Shown here one piece after another: positions 57,213 through 64,000 of a stretch of DNA of 64,000 bases. The stretch is from assembly GCA_010093485.1 (NCBI GenBank), contig MU001492.1, positions 2,527,122-2,591,121 on the forward strand. The letters are read 5' to 3'. The translations under genes were made by a program, and so were the position numbers. How positions within the stretch are numbered: the first letter of the stretch is position 1; each line of letters starts with the position of its first letter. The stretch is from Karstenula rhodostoma CBS 690.94 (Eukaryota > Ascomycota > Dothideomycetes > Pleosporales > Didymosphaeriaceae). Under the pieces are notes generated by a model. The model saw only the letters and a program-made list of their open reading frames with translations. It did not search any database and was not told where the DNA came from.

Positions 57213-57317
57213 GGGCTTGTGGTTTAGTGGTATAATTTTCCCTTAGCATTTGTATACTGCCTCTGCAGGAGTACGGAAGCGTGGGAAAGGTCCTGGGTTC
57301 GATTCCCAGCAAGTCCA
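57213..57317 (+). tRNA. tRNA-Ala (anticodon AGC) with 33-nt intron
   Basis: The acceptor stem GGGCTTG pairs with CAAGTCC through a G3-U70 wobble, the identity mark of tRNA-Ala, and the discriminator base is A. The D arm (GTT..AAT with AGTGGTAT loop), the anticodon stem TTCCC/GGGAA and the T arm CTGGG-TTCGATT-CCCAG all form. The loop reads TTAGCA, then the intron 57249-57281, then T, so the intron sits at the canonical position one base 3' of the anticodon. The TTCGATT box B supports a real Pol III gene. Confidence 0.93.
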
Positions 57318-58152
57318 TACTTTTTTGGGGTGGTTCTGTGAGTGCGAGTCACTGATGGGGAATGGTGAGGAAACGCGGCTTACGAAGACTGCTTTTTGAG
57401 TTATTATCGCAGTATGGGGTAATACTACGATATTAGACAGTGCGTTCGTTTGTGGGAGGTAGTGCTCGGAGAGAGGAGGCAGTGTAGTCCCTGTGCTCCT
57501 GTACGAAAAACCGATTTCGGGTACAGTAACATGTTTTCTCCAGAAGCTTAGAACGAACGCCACACCATATCCCCATAGTCTTAGCAACTGCAATATTCCT
57601 ATCTAAGATATGATTATGCAGACAAGACGCAGCGTACCCTTTCCGCAGGCTGGACACTAGTTGTAACGCTGACAGCCCGCCTCCCTCTCATCACTTTCAA
57701 TAACACAACACAGTATCATCATGTATTTCAGATATTCAGTTCATTCATCGATTTATTGTAATCTAGCAGCCCCTCGGCCGAGTCAGTTCACGCGTAGATG
57801 GTTTCCCTTGGTATGTCCCTGCCTTCCCCCTTCCGTATTGGAAAATGCCCTGGAAATTCCTCAAATGCGCTTCATATTATGGGAGCAAGGCTGCCGAGGC
57901 CTCTTTCTCTCCCGCCGGTATTTCTTTCTGTACCGCGGGGCTGCCTGCGGTGCAGGTAGTATGTTGGTTAGAGGTTTCGCGTGGCTGGCATCTACGTTGA
58001 CGTGTTGGCAATCCCTTGTCTCGCGTTGCGTTTGTGCGATACAGCTCCACGTAGCAGGGCGCGAAACACCCTCTCCGCCAACGGTACAGACTTCTACATC
58101 GCCGAATCTTTGACTCTTATCCTCGCACTGCTGGAATCGGTCGTCCGGCTCT
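57318..58152. other. Intergenic region, no gene seen
   Basis: About 0.83 kb between the tRNA gene and the 3' end of the Leu3-like regulator. A TTTTTT run right after the tRNA (57321-57326) can serve as the Pol III terminator. No other feature. Confidence 0.55.
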
Positions 58153-60393
58153 TCATCCGTACTGATATCCCGCCGGCCCCGCGTTCATGGGTCCCATATC
58201 CACCGGCTGCGGCATATGCGGCATCTGCGGCATCTGGCTCTGGTCTTGCGAAAAGTCAAAGCTGGCCGCCCATTCGTAATCCGGGAACTGGTCCAGCATC
58301 GGTTGAAACATGTACGCCTCTCCATCCCACCCGCCATCGAAGCCCATCGGAACCGACTGGCCCATCGACTGCAGCGGGAGGTTATGTGGGTCCATCTTTA
58401 TTGGTTGCGGAGGGGCTGTCACTGTGCGTGCTTGCGACATCGCTGGGGCTGTTGTCTCAGTCATTTCCCTTTCGTAGTCTTGTACATCCGGATGCGTCAG
58501 CATAGTGATGACCGTGGGCGGAGTGGGGAGGGATGGCTTACCAGGAGTCGTGGGCTGTGTCTGGGCATTTGCGGGGATGCCTTCTTCGCCATTGTAGGGG
58601 TTGTACATTTGGCCAAATTCCTCGCGCCAGTACCAGAACATGTCGAAAGAAACGCTCATACTTAGTCTCGTTCGTAATCGCATCCCTAGACTTTCGACGC
58701 TCCCATCTCTTTGTCTAAATACTCTGTTGCTCTGCCAGAGATCCCTTAGGATTTGGCAGCATCGCTCGCCGAGGTCGCCGTTCTGCAGAGAAGTGGCCTT
58801 GCTGAACTGTGCGGCATTGTAGTATGCCTGTTCGCCAGCAGCAAGATCAAAATGTTGGTGGAGGTGAGAGCGGGTGAGTTTGAGGATGACGAAACCGGCC
58901 AGCGTGACCGTTCGGTCGATGAAGGACTGTGAGATAAACGCAAAATTTGCTTGTTGGGTCATTGCGTGCGCGGTATGTAAGGTGGATATGCACAGAGAAT
59001 AAAGTCGGCTGAGCGATTCCGCGTCCGGCCCAGGGTTAACTGGGTGTGCGAAGAAATGGAAGGCTAGAACGTGAATACGCGCGCAATTCAGTTGGAAGGA
59101 ATCTGCAGAATCAGGAAATGCTCGTTCGATCAGGAATATCGAAATGCTTACCCAGCTCGCTTGGTGAAGAAGCCGCCAAACTCAGCAGTTGCGAATCGAA
59201 AATGGCGATCAGTGACCGCAAGTTTCTAGCATCGCAGTTGGCTGTCTTGATATCCGTTCTCGCCATGGCCGCCATGGCCTTGTGTAAGATGATGTGCAGT
59301 TGGTGGTTGAACTGCAGATCAGGGGGGATGTACACGAGTAGATCTTCTCGTTCTTTCCCATCTCCGTCATAGAACGACTCTGCTATTACAAGCGGTGGAA
59401 TTCCTTCAGCACAGCTTGTCCGTATTGATACGATGACACACTGCATCCATAGCTTCGCCCTGAGGATCTTTTGTTCTTTGTCTGTTTTCAATGGCGTGCG
59501 AGCAAAATCCTGGCCTACTCCCGTCACGTGCAGACCAATCTGCGTGGCTAGATGCACTGCGGCGCCGCAGAAAATATGGGTCATGTCCTTGTACATGGAG
59601 TTTGTGGGTAACCGCCACGTGCAGAGGATGACGAGGCTCTGTATGACCGAAATTGGTGCGGCACGAAGAGCCATAGAAGAAAACGCAAGCGGCGTTACAG
59701 ACTGGCTCACTTTGTTAAGGATGCTTCGATCTTCGAGGTAATGCCGCGCTCCCGTGACAACTATACACCAAAAAAGGAGAGGGGATAGTTCGTAGTAGCC
59801 GTTCGCGCTGTTCGGGCTGAGTGATGATTCCAGGATGGGGAGGAGCGGGTGATATTGCGTAAAAAATAGCGCAAAGCAGTCGTCAATCTTTCGTGCATCG
59901 ACCACAAAGCCATCCAGAGATCTCGAGATGGTTGGTCCCGCTGCGGTCGGTTTTCCATCCTTGGCAGAATTTGGTCCGTTTTCTAATGCTGGGCTCATAC
60001 TTGCATCGGTCCTTGGGGCACTAGGATTCGAAAAGCTTCCGTTTGCTGGATCGTGAGGGCTTCTAAACGAGCTCGCGTCGCCCAAGCTCCCTGGAGTAGA
60101 TAGAGGATCACCACCGCCTTGGCGCATATTCCATCTCAGCTCTTCAAGTTCGCGGCGCATCTCTGCCTTTGTCTGCCGCAAGTTGCGGGTCGAAGTGGGC
60201 AGGATGCGGCATTCCAGATTCATCTTCTTGCAGCGGCTACACGGCTCATGTGGAGTCTTGTGCTGCTCGACATCGCAACGGATCTGGAGAGCATCAATAC
60301 ACGGGTTTTCGCAATGCTCGCGGCGTGCTCGGCGCTACTGACCTTTTGCTGGCGGCACTCCACGCAAGCCTTACGTCTCGGCTGCGTCGTCAT
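58153..60393 (-). CDS. Leu3-like Zn2Cys6 transcription factor
   Basis: Three exons on the minus strand: 60393-60343, 60283-59152 and 59102-58153, adding to 711 codons (710 residues). The zinc cluster is split by the first intron: RRKACVECRQQK, then IRCD, PHEPCSRCKKMNLECRI. The ACVECRQQK start and Glu-Pro-Cys spacing are those of the Leu3 family. A coiled-coil segment follows (RQTKAEMRRELEELRW), then the fungal middle homology region (FFTQYHPLLPILE, ALRAAPISVIQSLVILCTW). The C-terminus is Met/Pro/Gln-rich (QMPQMPHMPQP), a likely activation region. Leu3 itself controls branched-chain amino acid genes in yeast; whether this paralogue does so is unknown. The gene appears intact, and its proximity to the PKS cluster (about 3.4 kb from PKS end to this gene's start) does not by itself make it a cluster regulator. 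Confidence 0.88.
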
Positions 60394-61867
60394 GCTGAAG
60401 AGTGCCCGAGCTGCGCGTACCAAGCCCCATGCGCGGTGCTGTTAAGATGAGGAAAAACAGATGAAGGCGATGACAATCCTTCGTGGCTGTACGTGAGGTT
60501 ATGACGCGCGGGGCAAGAAAGAAATGACCGTAAGTGCAGTTTTCCTTTGCTTTACGCCATCGTTCGGTCTTGGACCGGTGGAGCTCGGATAGCGGGGGGA
60601 GGCACCCGAGGAAGGACCGAAGAGGCGCGGGGCGTGACGGGATCCCACGTGGTAAAAGTCGTCAAGTTGTGCTGGGCCGCTGCCGTCTTTATGAAGAAAA
60701 CTCGGAGAGGTGGGCGTGTGTCATAGGGCTGTTCGGTTTCGGTTTATGGTGAGGCGTGCTGCCGCGCAAGGACAGGCGTATCCTGGAGATCTGCACCACA
60801 TTTCGATGGCGCTAGGCTGCGTGGGGCATAGCTTGCTTCAATGTCTTCGACAACGCAAGGTTGCGCTCGGAATACCTGCTGCCCAGCGCTGCTGTAAAGC
60901 CTCAGGTCCGGTCAGCTGCTCAGGCCTTCACTGCCCAAGCCTGCAGCCTCGAAGCCTGGCTGTTGCGTTGTCGCAGCGCACAACTTTGCACAGTGTGACG
61001 CACGACCTCCTATCTGATGTACCCCGATCTACAACGCGTTTCTAGTCCAAGACCTAGTGATCGATGTGAAAACAAACCTCGACGGATGTCCAGAGCTGCA
61101 GCGCTCGTACGAGCTTACACATTCTGTACCTATGCCCTGTTGAGCCACCTTCCGTAAGACAAAGACGAAGGACGGCGGATCGGAGATTTTGCAAATTCTC
61201 CATTCTGCAGTCGAAGCTGGTTTTACTAATCATCACAGTAGGTGGCATGACCCTAATAGGTGGTGCACGCGTTTGCGACTCCTTATCTATCATCATCAAT
61301 GAGTCCTGGAGCTACTTGACCCACGATGCACCGTCAATATGCCGCGCTGACGCCAATTGTGAGCTTGAGCCAGGGACCGCTCCACGTACAAGAGAAACAA
61401 ATCTTTTTTCTGCCAGATCTTCCTCTCGATGCATTCCTAGTTTGTTGACCAAGTCTTGCTTGGCTGCTTGAATTCTTGGCGTGGTAGAAGGCTAAACATA
61501 AACAAGCGAACGGGCGCAAGCATGGGCATACTAATCAGACCGCAGGCTGCAGCAGCTTCAGCGTCCGACCTTCCATTTACTTTACTCCTATATACCATAC
61601 TTCTAATGTGCGACGCATCTACTAGGATATCTTAAGTTCAAGCGCTCGCTGAAATGTCCAATATTCACATCCAGATCTCCACCATCCGGGCCAACAACAT
61701 CCACAACACCTCTACCCTATTTATAGGGGAGGTAAATCAATATAATGATAGACGAAGAAGGGTGCACAAGATAAATCACCGAAACCACTGGGACCTGCCC
61801 AAGCAGCAGTAGCAAGAGGGGTCCCATAAGCGCAAACGCCGAGAATTCCCCCTCGCTAGCCCCACTT
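60394..61867. other. Intergenic region, no gene seen
   Basis: About 1.5 kb. Both flanking genes are on the minus strand, so this holds the promoter of the Leu3-like gene and the 3' end of the NAD kinase gene. Frames here are short and lack domains. Confidence 0.5.
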
Positions 61868-63814
61868 CTACAGGAAAGGCAGCACCATGCCCTTCCTGAT
61901 GGGGCTTGCTCTGCCACCAGACTGCGATCCCTCAGCCGAGTACCCAGAATCGTGATCGACGTCGTCGTTGTCGAAGTCGATGTCGAAGCCTTTATCTTGC
62001 TGCTCATCGTCCTTTCCTTCCGCATCGCCGTCCCACGCCTTCTGCTGAGCGCCTCGGTTGTTCCATCGCAGGGTACGTGAGATGGAGTCAAACCATTCGG
62101 TGGGTTGCGACAGCACCGTGGGGAAGGGGTACTGTGAAGCAGCGATGGTGATATGGTCACCCTGTCGGAGCTCCACACGACCCTTGCCGTCGAAGGCGCA
62201 GTAGGCGGTAGCACGGGAGTTTCGGGGCACTGCAATGCGCAAAAGCATGCTGTCGTTCAACAGCATAGGTCTGAAGCTCAGCGTATGCGGGCAGATAGGC
62301 GTAAGCAGGATAGCAGGGATGTCAGGGTGCACAAGCGAGCCACCCGCGGACAAAGAGTAGGCAGTCGACCCGGTCGGTGTAGAGAATATGACACCGTCGG
62401 CTTGAACAACAGTCAGAAGGTTGTTGTCCCCGAACAGTTCCAAGTTAGAGACATAGGGCGATGGGCCGCGGTCGATGACAAGCTCGTTCAGCACCTCGAA
62501 CTGTTCAGCTTCAATGTGTTGTGGTGCATCCGGCAAAGCGTTCTTCTGGTAGCGGTAAACGGTGCACGTGAAGCGCATGCGCAGGTTGACGCGCATACCC
62601 GTATCACCTAAGATCTTGCTGAGGGCCTCCTTGTATTGGTCGAATTCAAAGTTGGTGAGAAATCCAAGACTGCCAAGAGAGAAGGAGAGAATCGGTGGCA
62701 CGATGCGCTGGAAGAGCCAGGATGTGAAAAGAACAGTACCGTCTCCACCGAGGGTCAACACGAGATCGAACTTCTCGGGGGATTCCCAACAAAGTTCAGG
62801 TGTCCAAAACCGGAGCATATTCTCGAAGCGAGCATCTTTCGCCAGGAGCGAAGGCATGTCGAAGCGCTTCGACTTGCGGAGCTTGTGGTCCACGTAGACA
62901 TTCACTCCAACATTTGAGCCGTGACGTGGAGTGCACAGGAGCCACTCAGCTAGCTCGCGCGTGAGGTGGACCAACTGGTTGTCGCGCGCCTTGGTGACGA
63001 TCATGACATTGCGGATGGTCATCTTGATGGGGCGGCGCTGGAGCTGCTTGGAGACCTCGCGCACACTTGTCGCAGTCTGCATCAGACGAGAGTGCGAGAT
63101 GCCTTCATCATCAGCCATCTCATCGAGCACCTTGTCGAGGTTGACTGCCTTGTCAAACTTCTTGTGGAAGAAGCATGGCGAAGCCAAAGCGGCCATCTTG
63201 CTCGAGAGTTCAGCTGAATGCAGATCGAGCTCCGAGAGGGCCTCAGCAAGGCGATGCTGGGCCATGTCGGACGGAGGCGTCTTGAGCGGCTCGATTGTCT
63301 TGCTGCTCATCATGACCGCATCCATGGAGGCTGCGTCGGGGTCCTGTGACGTCGATGGGCGATGCGACTGGAGCGCCTTGAGGATGGTCTGGCGCGGGAT
63401 TGAGTCGATGGAGTAGGCGTTCTTGCGGTGGTTGATTTTGCGCTGCTCGCGATGCTCACGGAACGACTTCTTGGGAAGCGTGGTGAGATTGTCGATGGAA
63501 GAAGCGGTGCTTATGGAAGCTTGCGAGTCGGTCCGCGTCGGCTCGTCCGTGGTACCAACAGGATTGCGCAACGAGGTGTGGGCAGGCGCACTGCCGCTTG
63601 GGTCCACGGGGGCTACCGAGAGTGCATTATCAGGGTTGGTATGGTACGCGTGGCTGACCGGAGTCGGAGAGTGTGGAGGCTGCGGAGAATGGGGGAGCGG
63701 CACGTTTAATGCTGCGTCGACGGAATTAAGGCCGGAGCAGGTAGTGCGCGGTGGGGACAGCAGCGGGTGTATCTTCGACGGAGAAAACGGCTCCCCGAGG
63801 CTTGAGCGCGACAT
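61868..63814 (-). CDS. utr1: NAD kinase (Utr1-like)
   Basis: A single exon of 648 residues, starting MSRSSLGEPFSPSK. The first 260 residues are Ser/Pro-rich with a conserved-looking block (KKSFREHREQRKINHRKNAYS), longer than in many fungal NAD kinases and probably regulatory. The kinase domain starts at NVMIVTKARDNQLVHLTREL. Diagnostic motifs are LTLGGDGTVLFTSWLFQ (GGDGT near residue 356), SLGSLGFLTNFEF, the Asn-Glu pair in EVLNELVIDRGPSPY and the glycine-rich ADGVIFSTPTGSTAYSLSAGG. It phosphorylates NAD(H) with ATP to give NADP(H), in the cytosol as no clear targeting peptide is present. The C-terminal 80 residues are acidic and disordered. The gene is intact. Confidence 0.93.
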   Translation of the reverse strand: MSRSSLGEPFSPSKIHPLLSPPRTTCSGLNSVDAALNVPLPHSPQPPHSPTPVSHAYHTNPDNALSVAPVDPSGSAPAHTSLRNPVGTTDEPTRTDSQASISTASSIDNLTTLPKKSFREHREQRKINHRKNAYSIDSIPRQTILKALQSHRPSTSQDPDAASMDAVMMSSKTIEPLKTPPSDMAQHRLAEALSELDLHSAELSSKMAALASPCFFHKKFDKAVNLDKVLDEMADDEGISHSRLMQTATSVREVSKQLQRRPIKMTIRNVMIVTKARDNQLVHLTRELAEWLLCTPRHGSNVGVNVYVDHKLRKSKRFDMPSLLAKDARFENMLRFWTPELCWESPEKFDLVLTLGGDGTVLFTSWLFQRIVPPILSFSLGSLGFLTNFEFDQYKEALSKILGDTGMRVNLRMRFTCTVYRYQKNALPDAPQHIEAEQFEVLNELVIDRGPSPYVSNLELFGDNNLLTVVQADGVIFSTPTGSTAYSLSAGGSLVHPDIPAILLTPICPHTLSFRPMLLNDSMLLRIAVPRNSRATAYCAFDGKGRVELRQGDHITIAASQYPFPTVLSQPTEWFDSISRTLRWNNRGAQQKAWDGDAEGKDDEQQDKGFDIDFDNDDVDHDSGYSAEGSQSGGRASPIRKGMVLPFL

Positions 63815-64000
63815 GATGTTGGCGGCTGATTGTGATTTCTGACTGCGCGCTAAACGCCGGAAAATCGTTCAACAAAGGCGGTCCTTCGTAATACCACGGG
63901 GTCGAGCCGGAGGTGCCGGGTGGTCAGAAAGTGTGAGTATTAGAACGGGTACAATAGCCGCACCAACGTAGCCAGACGTCGCGCCGAAAATCAAATGCAC

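Noticed and set aside
57213..57317. tRNA-Pro as identity
   Set aside because: The body resembles fungal tRNA-Pro, but the anticodon loop reads TTAGCA..T, giving AGC, and the acceptor has the G3-U70 pair specific to alanine.
58153..60393. The Leu3-like factor as the PKS cluster's own regulator
   Set aside because: A tRNA gene and an 0.8-kb gap lie between, and its zinc cluster is of the Leu3 family, not that of a typical pathway-specific factor. Proximity alone is not enough.
1..64000. CRISPR arrays, bacterial operons, rRNA genes
   Set aside because: No spaced direct repeats of CRISPR type, no Shine-Dalgarno-led gene runs and no rRNA-like sequence; introns and gene content are eukaryotic.

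Overview
This looks like a nuclear contig of a filamentous ascomycete, most likely a Dothideomycete of the Pleosporales type. The evidence is short GT..AG introns (about 47-66 nt, with CTAAC/CTGAC-like branch points), an SREBP with a fungal C-terminal domain, an NsdD-type GATA factor, Zn2Cys6 regulators, HET-domain proteins, a SAT4-type rhodopsin-domain protein and a highly reducing polyketide synthase (HR-PKS) cluster. Exon junctions were assigned by eye; each multi-exon model reported as intact adds up to a whole number of codons.

Layout. 0-26 kb is conserved, core-type sequence: the 3' end of an SREBP gene, a HAD hydrolase, a 2EXR/F-box-like protein, a GFA-family protein with an acidic tail, a five-exon Zn2Cys6 regulator, a small basic hypothetical protein, an nsdD-type GATA gene, and a seven-exon glutamate-cysteine ligase gene. 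The GATA gene sits alone in about 12 kb: some 7.1 kb upstream and 3.4 kb downstream hold no supportable gene but carry many simple repeats.

26-40 kb is an accessory block. It holds one apparently intact HET gene followed by a run of nearly complete but broken genes: an epoxide hydrolase with one in-frame stop in its oxyanion-hole motif, a HET gene with a one-base frameshift in its first core motif, an F-box gene with an in-frame stop, an AGC-kinase/ankyrin gene whose kinase C-lobe has been inverted in place (408 bp), and the tail of an MFS transporter with a stop at a conserved Trp position.

40-57 kb holds a rhodopsin-domain membrane protein and then a compact biosynthetic cluster: FAD-linked oxidase (minus), P450, O-methyltransferase and a 2576-residue HR-PKS (KS-AT-DH-MT-ER-KR-ACP). 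That enzyme set matches the solanapyrone (sol) pathway of Alternaria and Ascochyta without its dehydrogenase and its own regulator; the product assignment is inference. Two diverged copies of a 75-bp relic bracket the tailoring genes, and a 132-bp tandem duplication lies at the 3' end of the methyltransferase gene.

57-64 kb returns to core-type content: an intron-containing tRNA-Ala(AGC), a Leu3-like Zn2Cys6 regulator and a cytosolic NAD kinase.
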